DNA of 64,000 bases from an uncultured Lachnospiraceae bacterium (GCA_947576945.1 CANPTH010000003.1:62001-126000), one strand, 5' to 3'; positions 17,509 to 27,016 are shown, counted from the first letter of the stretch. The notes: generated from the letters alone by a model not told the origin. Translations and numbers: made by a program.

Positions 17509-19767
17509 TTAGAAAATATCCATCACAAACAGATACGCGATCATCAGAATCAGCCCGATACAGAACAGCAGCAGTCCGAACGACATACTTCGCGCGATCA
17601 TCGTGCTGTTTTCGGCCCATTCTTCGTGGATCATGGCGAATTTATGGTCATAATCCACGTGGGCAGGGCGTTTCCTGCGGTAAGTCAGATTACCGATCTG
17701 CTGGAACGTGGAAGCGATGCAGGCGCACAGGTGGGTGAATGCGGTCCCTTCCGGCAGTTCCTGCGGCAGTCTGCTGTCCCGATAGACGGTTTTGCGCAGC
17801 AGCACCACGACGGTATCCACCAGGCTGTCCAGCACCCGGCAGACCATACCGCACAGGAAGGGCAGTATCTGTAGCAGCAGCGGCCGGTAGAGGCGGTCTT
17901 CCAGATCCAGATAGCTGTTCCAGCGGTTGACGTACTTCCGGCGCGGATTTCGATCCAGCCCTTTTGGCGTACTCTCTTTCGCGCCCTCAGGATTGTTAAC
18001 AGTATTGACGGTACGTGCCGTTTCGACAGGGCGCATCATCCACAATCTGACGACGACTGCATATACCACCGCACCGATAACCAGCGAGATGGCAGCGCCT
18101 TTCAGGTTCGTCACGGAGAAGTAGGAAACCGTCAGCTCCGTTTCTTCCACATTCATAAAGCCCTGCCCCATTCGAGAGAGTCTGTCCATGACGGCATAAG
18201 GGAAAAAGCCCATCAGCGGCAGCAGGGACGCGCTGATCGTCAATGCGGCGGCGCTGACCTTATTCATATACTTTCCGTTTAACGTGTCATATTTTTCCTG
18301 CACGGCAGCATCTGTATTTTTTTCCACAAAAAGAGCCACATAAAGTTTTGTCATATAAGCCACGGTCAGGCCGCCGCTGATGAGAAAGGCCCATTCGATC
18401 CACTGCAGCGCGGCAATACTGCCGTTTCTGACCAGTTCGCTATATTCCACGATACTTTCATGAATTAACGTCTTGCTGATATAGCCGTTCCAAAGAGGCA
18501 CACCGCCAATTCCCAGCGCTCCCATCAGGAAGATATAATGAAGCAGCGGTTTCCTGCGGCCAAAACCGCGCAGGGCATTGAGATCCAGCGTGTGCACGTT
18601 CATGTAGACCACGCCCGCTGCCATAAACAGCGTCAGCTTGATCAGAGAGTGATTGACCATATGAAGCAGACTGCCGCGCACGGCGATCAGATTTTCCGCT
18701 CCCATCAGTCCGGACATGCCGACGCCTACCAGAATAAATCCGATCTGGGAGACGGAGGAACATGCCAGCGTCCTTTTCAGATCGACGGAGAAGAGCGCCA
18801 GCACCGCACCCACCACCATCGTACAGACGCCCAGCAGCAGGATCATGCTGCTCCAGGCCGTGTTACCAAGAAAGAGGTAAGCGGTCAGGATCAGGATACC
18901 GTACATTCCCGCTTTGGTCAGAATTCCGGACAGAAGAGCGGAAGCCGGAGCGGGAGCCACCGGATGCGCTTTGGGCAGCCAGATATGGAGAGGAAAAGCG
19001 CCGGCCTTGGCTCCAAAACCGAAGAGCAGGCAGAACCCGGCGATCCACAGCTGTGTCATGGCGGAGGAAGCGCCGGCCGTTCCGGCGCCCCATTTTTGCG
19101 TGATATCCGCAGTCTGCCGGCCGTTGGCAGCAGCGCCATATGCGTTGTAGAGACCGGTCAATTCGTCGAAGAAAAGCGTCCCCGTCACGTCATAGAGCAG
19201 GAAGATGCCCATTAACATGACCAGCCCGCCGATCACTGCCACGGCGAGGTAAGTGCCGGCAGCCCGCAGCGCTTCCCGCTTCTCGTCGTGTGCCACCCAC
19301 ACATAAGAGGTGAGGGACATGATCTCGAAGAAGATGAAAGTCGTATAGAAATCTGCCGAGAGGAAGACGCCTTCCGTCGCCCCCAGCGTCACCAGCAGAA
19401 ACAGATAATAGCGGTTGCGGTTACGATAATGACTTAAATATTCCCTGGAAAAAAGGGTGCTCATAAACCACATGAAAGCAGCGATCATGCCGTACAGGGC
19501 ACGGAAACCGTCCAACGTAAAATGCAGTCCCATGCCGCAGATTTCAGGGATATCTGCCCGTACAGGAAGCGTGGCGGAACCGTTCTGCCCAGACGTCAGC
19601 ATCTGCCAGAACAGATACAGGAAGAGTCCGAAGGTAAGCCCCGTCACCAGATCGGCAAACCGGCTGCGCAGGTCTTTTTGGAAGCGGCCCAGCAGATAGC
19701 TGAGGATTCCGGCGGCCATGGGGCCGAAGACTGCGGTATAGAGAAGAAGATTGATTGTTGTGCTCAT
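17509..19767 (-). CDS. NuoL/MrpA-type antiporter-like subunit
   Basis: 752 residues, last gene of the antiporter operon. The proton-conducting membrane transporter core spans residues 1-560, with conserved charged residues in FIFFEIMSLT, FPLHIWLPKAHP, GILTKAG and NHSLIKLTLF. The C-terminal 160 residues are an extension with a polar linker, a helix rich in hydrophobic residues (LEDRLYRPLLLQILPFL) and a final transmembrane helix, similar in layout to the long NuoL/MrpA tail. It is separated from the previous operon gene by a 243-bp gap containing a palindrome. Ion specificity (Na+ or H+) cannot be told. Confidence 0.85.
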   Translation of the reverse strand: MSTTINLLLYTAVFGPMAAGILSYLLGRFQKDLRSRFADLVTGLTFGLFLYLFWQMLTSGQNGSATLPVRADIPEICGMGLHFTLDGFRALYGMIAAFMWFMSTLFSREYLSHYRNRNRYYLFLLVTLGATEGVFLSADFYTTFIFFEIMSLTSYVWVAHDEKREALRAAGTYLAVAVIGGLVMLMGIFLLYDVTGTLFFDELTGLYNAYGAAANGRQTADITQKWGAGTAGASSAMTQLWIAGFCLLFGFGAKAGAFPLHIWLPKAHPVAPAPASALLSGILTKAGMYGILILTAYLFLGNTAWSSMILLLGVCTMVVGAVLALFSVDLKRTLACSSVSQIGFILVGVGMSGLMGAENLIAVRGSLLHMVNHSLIKLTLFMAAGVVYMNVHTLDLNALRGFGRRKPLLHYIFLMGALGIGGVPLWNGYISKTLIHESIVEYSELVRNGSIAALQWIEWAFLISGGLTVAYMTKLYVALFVEKNTDAAVQEKYDTLNGKYMNKVSAAALTISASLLPLMGFFPYAVMDRLSRMGQGFMNVEETELTVSYFSVTNLKGAAISLVIGAVVYAVVVRLWMMRPVETARTVNTVNNPEGAKESTPKGLDRNPRRKYVNRWNSYLDLEDRLYRPLLLQILPFLCGMVCRVLDSLVDTVVVLLRKTVYRDSRLPQELPEGTAFTHLCACIASTFQQIGNLTYRRKRPAHVDYDHKFAMIHEEWAENSTMIARSMSFGLLLFCIGLILMIAYLFVMDIF

Positions 19768-19848
19768 AATAAAATGCCTTTCTGAATCTATGTGAATCTA
19801 TGAAAATTCATTCTGTGCCATCTGGCTGAAAATGAACATGTCAGCACA

Positions 19849-20014
19849 CTAGTACTCCGTACTGAAAACCCTTGTGCAAATATTTCGGTCTATTTTCCCG
19901 ATTGCACAAGCCCAGAATACTCAACGTAGCCCGCTACGCCTCCGTTTCTGAACTTGTACACTCGAAAAAATATCCTCGAAAATTTGCACAGGAACTTCAA
20001 GTACGGAGTACTAG
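19849..20014. repeat. 166-bp imperfect palindrome, MITE-like or large hairpin
   Basis: The outer 15 bp (19849-19863) are the exact inverse of 20000-20014. The centre is a perfect CGTAGC-CC-GCTACG hairpin at 19925-19938, exactly midway. Intermediate arms also pair: TTGTGCAAAT with ATTTGCACA, and CAGAA with TTCTG. One end contains the stop codon of the gene ending at 20011. A sequence like the outer end recurs at 40522-40544. It may be a small non-autonomous element or an intra-operon RNA structure. Confidence 0.65.
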
Positions 20015-21480
20015 AACGTATACAACCCGGCTGCCACATCCCGGAAGAAATCCGTGAGCGGCTGGGAATACAATCCGAATGCAATGATAAAAAATGCAAA
20101 TACAAACAGCGGCAGGAGCATTTTCCAGTCAGGATCTTTGAACTCCTTTATGGAAGAAGCGTCGAAATCCTTCCCGGGGAAAAAGGCCCGCACCACAATG
20201 GTCAGCATGTAGATGGCAGTCAGCAGAGCGGATATTAACAGGCAGGCAATCCCGAAGTAAGCCACCGGATTGCCACTCTCTGCGGCAGCGGAAGCCAGAT
20301 TCCACTTGCTGATAAAGCCGGCCAGTCCCGGTACTCCCATCAGCGCCAGCGCAGATAAGGTGAAGATGCCGAATACGCAGGGCATCCTGTACCCCATGCC
20401 GTCCAGTTCATGTACATACTGCTTCTCTGTCTGGTGGATGATGGCGCCCGCACAGAAGAAGGAGCAGATCTTGATCACCGCATGGAAGATCAGATGAGTC
20501 AGCGCGCCCACCAGCCCTAAGGGTGTCATGATGGTGACGCCGAACAGGATGTAGGACAGGTTGCTGATGGTGGAGTAGGCCAGCCGCCTTTTCAGGTGGG
20601 TCTCCTTGACGGCCCGGCTGCAGCCGTACACGATGGTAAACATGACCACCAGCATAACGGTGGTCTGCGCCCAGGTGCCTTTCAGAAAGTCCACGCCGAA
20701 ACTGTAATAGGTCAGCCGGATAATGGCAAAAGCCCCCGATTTGACCACGGCAACAGCGTGCAGAAGCGCCGTGACCGGGGTAGGAGCCACACCCGCCTGC
20801 GGCAGCCAGGAATTAAAAGGGAACACGGCGGCCTTGACGCCGAATCCCAGGAAAGCCATCACATAGACGAACAGCAGGACGTTGGTGCGGCCGCCGATCT
20901 TAGTCAGGTCAAGCACGCCGCCCAGAATAAAATCGGTGGTAGTGCCGTAGATGATGATCATGATCAGGCCGATAAAGGCAAAAGCCGCGCCGCCCAGCGA
21001 ATAGTACAGGTATTTTCGGCTGGCCAGAATGGCTTCTCTTGTCAGCGTGTGCATGACAAGCGGCACCGTCACCAGCGTCAGCAGTTCGTAGAAGAAGTAC
21101 ATGGTCAGCAGGTTCGCCGAAAGCGCGATACCCAGCGTGATGCCGTAAGTCATCGTGTAGAAGAGGAAAAAGATCTTCTCATGCTCTTCTTTCGTCATGT
21201 ACTCAAAGGCGTACAGGGTGGCAAAGGGCCACAGCGCGGAGACAAGCCCGGCAAATACCATACCCATGCCGTCCACCTTGAAACAGATGGATAGATCGCC
21301 TGTAAAATGCGCCAGCAGAAAGGTGCTGTCAGAGTGGTGCAGCAGCAGATACCATACCAGAATGCTGTTCAGAATGACGGCGCTTTCCAGAAAGACTTCC
21401 ATATGCCAACGCTTTTTAAAAGAAAGCATCGGTACCAGTGCTCCCGCAATTATGGGAATTAAAATTACCAGTATGATCAT
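20011..21480 (-). CDS. MrpD/NuoM-type antiporter-like subunit
   Basis: 489 residues, about 14 transmembrane helices, proton-conducting membrane transporter family. Key residues are present: Glu in FFYELLTLVTVP, Lys in AVAVVKSGAFAI, Lys in FHAVIKICSFF, and Lys in GFISKWNLASAA. ATG follows GGAGG. It sits third among four large antiporter-like subunits. Its leader region is duplicated (21477-21529 and 21555-21607), and its last codon lies in the 166-bp palindrome. Confidence 0.85.
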   Translation of the reverse strand: MIILVILIPIIAGALVPMLSFKKRWHMEVFLESAVILNSILVWYLLLHHSDSTFLLAHFTGDLSICFKVDGMGMVFAGLVSALWPFATLYAFEYMTKEEHEKIFFLFYTMTYGITLGIALSANLLTMYFFYELLTLVTVPLVMHTLTREAILASRKYLYYSLGGAAFAFIGLIMIIIYGTTTDFILGGVLDLTKIGGRTNVLLFVYVMAFLGFGVKAAVFPFNSWLPQAGVAPTPVTALLHAVAVVKSGAFAIIRLTYYSFGVDFLKGTWAQTTVMLVVMFTIVYGCSRAVKETHLKRRLAYSTISNLSYILFGVTIMTPLGLVGALTHLIFHAVIKICSFFCAGAIIHQTEKQYVHELDGMGYRMPCVFGIFTLSALALMGVPGLAGFISKWNLASAAAESGNPVAYFGIACLLISALLTAIYMLTIVVRAFFPGKDFDASSIKEFKDPDWKMLLPLFVFAFFIIAFGLYSQPLTDFFRDVAAGLYTF

Positions 21481-21529
21481 AGTAAACCTCCATCATGCTC
21501 AGCCTGTCGCTTAGCAGGCCGCATGGCCA
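21477..21529 (-). repeat. Duplicated gene leader, proximal copy
   Basis: 53 bp, 49 identical to 21555-21607. It contains the ribosome-binding site and start codon of the gene starting at 21480. The four differences cluster in a loop flanked by GCCTG and CAGGC, so a hairpin can form in both copies. Confidence 0.75.
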
Positions 21530-21558
21530 TCCATGCTATGAAAGTCGAAAACTTTCAT
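21511..21558 (-). CDS. Possible 15-residue leader ORF created by the duplication
   Basis: The distal leader copy contains the same GGAGG and ATG, which opens MKVFDFHSMDGHAAC and stops at TAA 21511-21513, 30 bp before the MrpD-type start. Its first codons lie in a 10-bp hairpin (21536-21545 with 21551-21560). Translation is not shown; it may be a regulatory leader or only a by-product of duplication. Confidence 0.3.
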   Translation of the reverse strand: MKVFDFHSMDGHAAC

Positions 21559-21607
21559 AGTAAACCTCCATCATGCTCAGCCTGCCGTCTGGCAGGCCGC
21601 ATGGCCA
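21555..21607 (-). repeat. Duplicated gene leader, distal copy
   Basis: Direct repeat of 21477-21529 at an offset of 78 bp. In this copy the stem is perfect (GCCTGCC-GTCT-GGCAGGC on the plus strand). The rest of the gap to 21760 holds no gene that I trust. Confidence 0.75.
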
Positions 21608-21760
21608 AATAATGCTCCAGTCTTGTCCCTGATCGCTGTAACAGAGAAGATATTCGGCCTGTTAGCAGACGATTCGGCTTATAGGTAATGTTGTTGTCGG
21701 TTATATTATGCTGTGTGCAGGCACAGGATCTGCATAACAATCATAACTCCGTGACCTGTT

Positions 21761-23299
21761 TCACATGAGAGTACTCACAAACCCCATGATCCTATCTGTA
21801 AGCAGATTGGGGAACAATCCGAGCAAAACCGACAATGCTGTCAGTATTACGATGGGCACCGTCATCCACGGCGAAGGCTCCCGTTTCTGCATGTGAGCGT
21901 AGTCATAGTCTGCCCCCGGCAGAAAGCCGTGGATCGTGAGGGGCAGCAGATAGCCGGCTGTCAAAAGGGCGCTGACAAGCAGCACTACCGGTCCCAGCCA
22001 GCGAAAAACTGGGCCAATACCGGCAAAGGCCGGCGTATTGCTCTGCAGGCTGCCTGTGGCCAGATACCATTTGCTGATAAAACCGCCCGTGGGCGGGATG
22101 CCGATCAGCCCCAGAGAGGCGATCGTATAGCACCACATGGTAAGCGGCATTTCCTTACCGATGCCCCGCAGTTCTTCGACCCGTGTCCTGCCGGTGGTAC
22201 AGATGATGGCGCCGGCCACAAGGAACAGGACGGCTTTGATAAAACCGTGGGCCAGTACATGCAGCAATCCGCCGGTGACGGCGGTGACATTCATCACCGC
22301 CAGACCGAACAGGATATAGGAGAGCTGGCTTACCGTGGAGTAGGCCAGCCTTTTCTTCAATACAGGTTCCCGGTAGGCCAGCATGGAACCCATAAATACG
22401 GTGAGCAGCGTAAGGGTCATCCATGCCGTCTGCACCCAGCTGCCCCGCAGGAAATCCGGGCCGAAGATATAATAGACCACACGCACCACCGCCAGCACGC
22501 CGGCTTTGACGATGACCGCGGAGAGCGCGGCGGAGGCCGGAGCCGGAGCTGCGGGATGGGCGGCAGGCAGCCAGGCGTGCATCGGGAACATACCGGCCTT
22601 GACGCCGAAGCCCAGCAGACAGACGCATGCCGCGATCAGCAGGATGGCCGTATTTCCACCGGCAGCTGTACCGGGCAGGCTGTCCGGGCCGCTGATGTTT
22701 CCGCCGGTTGTCATGTGCAGCACGCCGCCTGCCGTGAAGGCCAGCGTAATGCTGTTTTTCCAGATAAAATAGATGCCGAACAATGCCATATAAGCCCCAC
22801 ACAGGGAATAGAACAGGTATTTCAGCCCTGCCATAATGGCTTCCCGGCTGCCGTTGTGCAGCACCAGAGGCATGGAAGTGAGAGTCAGCATCTCGAAGAA
22901 CAGATAGAAAGTGATCAGATTTCCGGCAAAGCAGAGCGCGTTCAGCACCCCAAATACGATCAGATAAAAGCCATAGTAGCGTTTTTCCTTCTGTTCATGC
23001 TTCATATAGGCAAAAGAAAAGAACCCTGCGCACAGAAGTACGATCAGCGTCAAAGCCGCGAACAGCACACCCGTCTCGTCAATGTGAAAGCAGACGGGCA
23101 GCGATGCGGTGAGGTGGAAAAGCGTATAGCTCACATCATAGCATCTGGTCAGCGCAGCCGTGACCAGCACAGCCGTCAGAAGGTAAGCCATGCTCACTGC
23201 CGAAAGCAGTCTGGCCCGGACGATATTCTTTTCAGGCAGGATCAGCAGGCACAGGCCCGCCGCCATCGGTACAAATATGGATAATAAAATGAGATACAT
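21761..23299 (-). CDS. MrpD/NuoM-type antiporter-like subunit
   Basis: 512 residues, polytopic, proton-conducting membrane transporter family. Conserved positions are visible in LFFEMLTLTSMP (Glu), MHAWLPAAHPAAPAPAS, AVIVKAGVLAV (Lys), HGFIKAVLFLVAG (Lys) and GFISKWYLATGS (Lys). The start has a GGGGTGG site. It is second of the four large subunits, 110 bp after the upstream subunit and 280 bp before the next. The gap on either side is unusually large for this otherwise tightly packed operon. Confidence 0.85.
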   Translation of the reverse strand: MYLILLSIFVPMAAGLCLLILPEKNIVRARLLSAVSMAYLLTAVLVTAALTRCYDVSYTLFHLTASLPVCFHIDETGVLFAALTLIVLLCAGFFSFAYMKHEQKEKRYYGFYLIVFGVLNALCFAGNLITFYLFFEMLTLTSMPLVLHNGSREAIMAGLKYLFYSLCGAYMALFGIYFIWKNSITLAFTAGGVLHMTTGGNISGPDSLPGTAAGGNTAILLIAACVCLLGFGVKAGMFPMHAWLPAAHPAAPAPASAALSAVIVKAGVLAVVRVVYYIFGPDFLRGSWVQTAWMTLTLLTVFMGSMLAYREPVLKKRLAYSTVSQLSYILFGLAVMNVTAVTGGLLHVLAHGFIKAVLFLVAGAIICTTGRTRVEELRGIGKEMPLTMWCYTIASLGLIGIPPTGGFISKWYLATGSLQSNTPAFAGIGPVFRWLGPVVLLVSALLTAGYLLPLTIHGFLPGADYDYAHMQKREPSPWMTVPIVILTALSVLLGLFPNLLTDRIMGFVSTLM

Positions 23300-23409
23300 C
23301 TCGCCACCCCTCTCTTGTTATCCTCTTCTTTATTGATAGAAGTAATTGGCATATATTTCTAAACATCCACGTCTATTTATGGTGGTATGATGATACTGGA
23401 TAGGGATGT

Positions 23410-24903
23410 TCAGGAAAACATGGCCAGTCCCTGCCGGATCATATCGACCACGGGCTGGGAACTGATTCCCAGTATCACGTTTAACAGAATGAAGGCCACC
23501 AGCGTGACGGCGTAGACCCGCATTCTGACAAAAGTAATGCTCGGATAGGCGCTGTAGCCCACCGGCGTATAGATCCGGATCACCGTCTTCATGAAATAGA
23601 TTGCATTCAGGATCGTACTGACGCCGAGCACGATCAGGGCCGGCAGCATTTTCACGTGATTCTGCACGGCTGCCTGTGCGAACAGCAGCTTACTGATAAA
23701 CCCGGAAAAGAGGGGCATACCGACCATGGAAAGTGATCCCACGGTGAAAGCTGCGCCGGCCCATTTGTTGCGGTAGCCGGCTCCGGTCAGCTCAATGAAT
23801 TTGCGGCTGCCTCCGGACACGTCTGTCAGCCCGATAGCGGCGATAAATAACAGAGACTTCGTGGCCGCGTGGGACAGAATATGAAAGACGCTGGCAGTCA
23901 TGCCGGCTTCCGTGCCCATGCCGAAGCCCATATAAATATAACCGATCTGTGCCACCGAGGAGTAGGCGATCATCCGGCGCACATCATTTTCCTTGATGGC
24001 GCTTAAGGAGCCGAAGATCATGCCCATCAGCCCGAAGGCAAACAGGACGTCGATGATTCTCGTATCGCCGTAGATATCGAATCCGATCACCCGGTAGATG
24101 ATCTTGATCAACAGGAAAATATATCCCTTCGACACCAGACTGGAGAGAATGGCGGCGGAGGATACGGTGGAATAACCGTAAGCATCCGGCAGCCAGGCGT
24201 GAAACGGAAACAGCGCGCTCTTGATGCAGATACCTACCGATATCAGCACGATCGCCACGATCAGCGGAATCTCATACTGGCCGGTGGCGGCAAGCCGGGC
24301 GACGGATTCTTTCATGTTGCTCATGAGCAGATGCCCGGTCAGGTCGTAGAGCATACACAGGCCCAGCAGCAGCAGACCGGAGCCTAACAGGCTCATGATC
24401 ATATAGCGGACGGCGGCCTCGATGGTGCGCCCGTTCTGCCGTATCATGATCAGGCCGCAGGCGGAGATGGTGTTGATCTCCACGAAAACGTAAGCCGTAA
24501 ACATATCATTGGTGTAGACAAGCGCCAGCAGAGAGCTCAGCAGCAGGTCCGTCAGCACGTAGTAGAGATAAGTTTTACCCGATTCCACTTCTTCCAACAG
24601 TTTGTGCCTGCCGCCCAGCAATGACAGCAGCATGATCACGCAGAAAAAAAGCGCCGTCAGGGCTTCCAGTACCCCGGCGCGGATCTCGTTGCCCCAGGGG
24701 GCAGGGAATTTTCCCATCACATAGACAAAAGACTGTCCTGTTTGCAGTGTGTAGAGCAGCGTCGCACCGCTGAGCAGGGTCACGATACAGAGCAGACATG
24801 TATTGACCCGCATGGCAGCCTTATCTTTAAGGCCCGAGCTGAGAATGCCGGCGAACAGACACAGAATAATGGAAAAACAGGGGAAGTTCTGTACAAAATC
24901 CAT
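23410..24903 (-). CDS. MrpD/NuoN-type antiporter-like subunit
   Basis: 497 residues, about 14 transmembrane helices. Conserved residues are seen in YVFVEINTISACG (Glu), FHAWLPDAYGYS, SLVSKGYIFLL (Lys), SHAATKSLLFIA (Lys) and SGFISKLLFAQ (Lys). It begins one base after the MrpC-type stop, with AAAAGGAGGG upstream, so translation is probably coupled. By position and spacing it is the direct counterpart of MrpD/MbhH; the two following large genes are extra. Confidence 0.85.
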   Translation of the reverse strand: MDFVQNFPCFSIILCLFAGILSSGLKDKAAMRVNTCLLCIVTLLSGATLLYTLQTGQSFVYVMGKFPAPWGNEIRAGVLEALTALFFCVIMLLSLLGGRHKLLEEVESGKTYLYYVLTDLLLSSLLALVYTNDMFTAYVFVEINTISACGLIMIRQNGRTIEAAVRYMIMSLLGSGLLLLGLCMLYDLTGHLLMSNMKESVARLAATGQYEIPLIVAIVLISVGICIKSALFPFHAWLPDAYGYSTVSSAAILSSLVSKGYIFLLIKIIYRVIGFDIYGDTRIIDVLFAFGLMGMIFGSLSAIKENDVRRMIAYSSVAQIGYIYMGFGMGTEAGMTASVFHILSHAATKSLLFIAAIGLTDVSGGSRKFIELTGAGYRNKWAGAAFTVGSLSMVGMPLFSGFISKLLFAQAAVQNHVKMLPALIVLGVSTILNAIYFMKTVIRIYTPVGYSAYPSITFVRMRVYAVTLVAFILLNVILGISSQPVVDMIRQGLAMFS

Positions 24904-24904
24904 C

Positions 24905-25279
24905 TTACAGGCCCTCCTTTTTCAGTTGTCTGGAGATCTCGTCCAGATCCAGCGTGTGGTAACGCCTGTACAGACGGATCGTCAGGGCCAGCATCAGGGC
25001 GGAAACGGACACAGATACCACGATACCGGTGAGCACCAGACCGCTGGGAATGGGATTGATGTAAGCCTCCATATCCTGCACGCCGTCTGCCACGATGGGA
25101 GCTACCCGCCCGGCGATATAGCCTTTTTCCGCCAGGAAGAGATAGACAGCGGTGTCCATGATGTTCAGGCCGATGATCTTTTTGATCAGATTGGACTGCA
25201 GCAGCAGATTGCCGAAGCCGATCCCGAACAGGAGCATGGCCACTGCCTCGCCGTAGTTGATAAATAAATTAGGTCCCAT
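24905..25279 (-). CDS. mrpC: MrpC/NuoK-type subunit
   Basis: 124 residues with three transmembrane helices, matching MnhC/MrpC and NuoK. It has the membrane glutamate in NYGEAVAMLLFGIGFGNLL and the helix LIKKIIGLNIMDTAVYLFL. It is placed between the MrpB-type and MrpD-type genes, with gaps of six and one bases, as in Mrp and Mbh operons. Confidence 0.85.
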   Translation of the reverse strand: MGPNLFINYGEAVAMLLFGIGFGNLLLQSNLIKKIIGLNIMDTAVYLFLAEKGYIAGRVAPIVADGVQDMEAYINPIPSGLVLTGIVVSVSVSALMLALTIRLYRRYHTLDLDEISRQLKKEGL

Positions 25280-25285
25280 TTTCTC

Positions 25286-26248
25286 CTATAGCCCTCCTCT
25301 TCTGAATAATGCGTAGAAAGCATACATCGTGCAGGCAACTTCCAGTCCCACACAGAAGTTGATAGGCAGGATGATGCCGCTGCTCAGTATGTGCCCCGGA
25401 ATGCCCAGAGGAATATGATTTTCAATGCCGTTAGCCCCGGTCACATAGAAATATGTGCCGATCAGGCCATACATGCACAGCGCGGTGATCTTCGCGATCT
25501 TATAGATGTGCTCGTCGAAGAAACGCTGCGTCTTGTGGAAGCCGAAAGCGCTGGTGTACAGGATCAGGCCCGCACCCATGATGGCGCCGCCGGAGAAACC
25601 GCCGCCCGGCGACAGATGGCCGTTTAAGATAATATAAATACCGAAAATAAAGATGATCGGCGTGAGTACCAGAGCGGTGCCCTGCAGGATCGCATCGTTT
25701 TTCGGCTCGAAACGGCGGTCGCTCATGGCCTCCTGCTTCTTAAGGATCGCGTCGTCCACCATCAACAGGATCATCACACAGCAGGTGGCGATAAAGAGCA
25801 CGTTGGTCTCGCCGAAGGTATCAAAAGCCCGGTAGGTGAGGATCATGCCGGACACGATGTTGAGCGCGCCCGTCTCCTGCAGACCGTCCTCGATGTAACG
25901 CTCGGATACCACGTTGTTGACCGGGTTATCCGGGTTGCCGCTGGGCGGCAGGTACGATACCGTCACCAGCAGGACGCCCACCAGCGCAATACAGAAAAAA
26001 ACGGCGCTGGCGGTATAAATCTTATGGAAAAGCCGGGCCAGCGTGTTGGCCTCGGGATCATATACTTTGTCACGGCGCATCTGCGCTTCCCGCATCCGTT
26101 CGATGATCGTCTCGCTGGGAAGCACCTTTTCCTCCTGGGCCTGCATCTCCACCTGACCCAGATAAGGATCCTTACTGCCGGAGAGCCACCCGAAAAAGCG
26201 TCCGGCCATTGTCCTGTCATATTCTTCGTTTGGTTTTCGCCTACTCAT
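25286..26248 (-). CDS. MbhE-MrpB fusion subunit
   Basis: 320 residues. I use ATG 26248, which overlaps the previous stop by eight bases; the longer frame upstream is the shadow of that gene. After a charged cytoplasmic N-terminus (about 70 residues), residues 75-155 match the MbhE-type module (NPVNNVVSERYIEDG, ETGALNIVSGMILTYRAFDT, FGETNVLF). Residues 165-320 match MnhB/MrpB (ILNGHLSPGGGFSGGAI). In Mbh these are two proteins (E and F); here they are one. In classical Mrp the first part is the C-terminus of MrpA. Confidence 0.8.
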   Translation of the reverse strand: MSRRKPNEEYDRTMAGRFFGWLSGSKDPYLGQVEMQAQEEKVLPSETIIERMREAQMRRDKVYDPEANTLARLFHKIYTASAVFFCIALVGVLLVTVSYLPPSGNPDNPVNNVVSERYIEDGLQETGALNIVSGMILTYRAFDTFGETNVLFIATCCVMILLMVDDAILKKQEAMSDRRFEPKNDAILQGTALVLTPIIFIFGIYIILNGHLSPGGGFSGGAIMGAGLILYTSAFGFHKTQRFFDEHIYKIAKITALCMYGLIGTYFYVTGANGIENHIPLGIPGHILSSGIILPINFCVGLEVACTMYAFYALFRRGGL

Positions 26249-26585
26249 GTGCCGGTTCCGCCTTTCTGTCCTTTGCTTCGCTTTCCTGTTTTTCCTGTGC
26301 CGCTGCGTCGTTATTTTTTGCCGCAGTGGTTTCCGCCTTCTCGCTCTCGATACGGATCGCCTGAATCTTCTTAAGCGTAGCAAAGAAAAGGATACTGGTC
26401 ACACCCGCGCCTACCGCCGCCTCTGTGATGGCCAGGTCGGGAGATTCCAGACAGACCCAGAGTATGGACATGATCAGGCTGTAGGACATATAGATCAGAA
26501 TGGAATTTAAGAGGTTACGCGAAAAACTCACGGAGATTGCGCACACCACCAGAAAGCCCAGCAGTATAGATTGAAAAATGGTCAT
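26241..26585 (-). CDS. MbhD-like (DUF4040) subunit
   Basis: 114 residues. Three predicted helices cover residues 1-75; SPDLAITEAAVGAGVTSILF is the typical DUF4040/MbhD segment, which in classical Mrp belongs to the C-terminal half of MrpA. The last 40 residues are charged and low in complexity (Lys, Glu, Ala). It overlaps the MrpG stop by four bases and the MbhE-MrpB start by eight. Confidence 0.8.
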   Translation of the reverse strand: MTIFQSILLGFLVVCAISVSFSRNLLNSILIYMSYSLIMSILWVCLESPDLAITEAAVGAGVTSILFFATLKKIQAIRIESEKAETTAAKNNDAAAQEKQESEAKDRKAEPAHE

Positions 26586-27016
26586 TTCGTATCGCCTCCT
26601 GTTGAAATCACATCATCTGCAAAATGACTCTGCTGTGTGGCAGATCCTTCCGATTTTGCAGCAGCCAGTTCGTTTTCTAAAGTTTTCAATTCCGGATAGA
26701 CGGTGCAGTGCGCTTCCAGATTGTCATTGGTAGCCACTTCCAGCCTGGCCAGCACGTGAGAAGATACCGGGGAAGCCAGCCAGAGGAAGACGACGATCAA
26801 CAGCAGTTTCAGGGTGGTGTAATTCCACCCTGAGAAGATCATCAGCCCGATCATACAGGAGCTGATGCCCAGCGTGTCGCCCATGGCCGTGGCGTGCATT
26901 CTGTTCAGTACATACCGGAAATGAAACACGCCGAAGATTTCCGTAAAAAAGATCACCAGTCCGATCAGCAGGAACACACTCCCGGCAATCAGACGCAGCC
27001 ACTCAAAAACTCCCAT
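26582..27016 (-). CDS. mrpG: MrpG-type subunit
   Basis: 144 residues starting at ATG 27016, preceded by GGAAGGAGG; a longer frame to 27082 lies within the mrpF gene. MnhG/MrpG family: three helices, with FHFRYVLNRMHATAMGDTLG typical. The C-terminal 50 residues are hydrophilic. It overlaps the mrpF-type gene by 14 bases. Confidence 0.85.
   Translation of the reverse strand: MGVFEWLRLIAGSVFLLIGLVIFFTEIFGVFHFRYVLNRMHATAMGDTLGISSCMIGLMIFSGWNYTTLKLLLIVVFLWLASPVSSHVLARLEVATNDNLEAHCTVYPELKTLENELAAAKSEGSATQQSHFADDVISTGGDTK

Noticed and set aside
21893-23284. 463-codon plus-strand open frame opposite an antiporter subunit
   Set aside because: Composition rich in Gln, His and Gly is typical of the reverse of a hydrophobic membrane protein; the minus-strand gene has clear family motifs.
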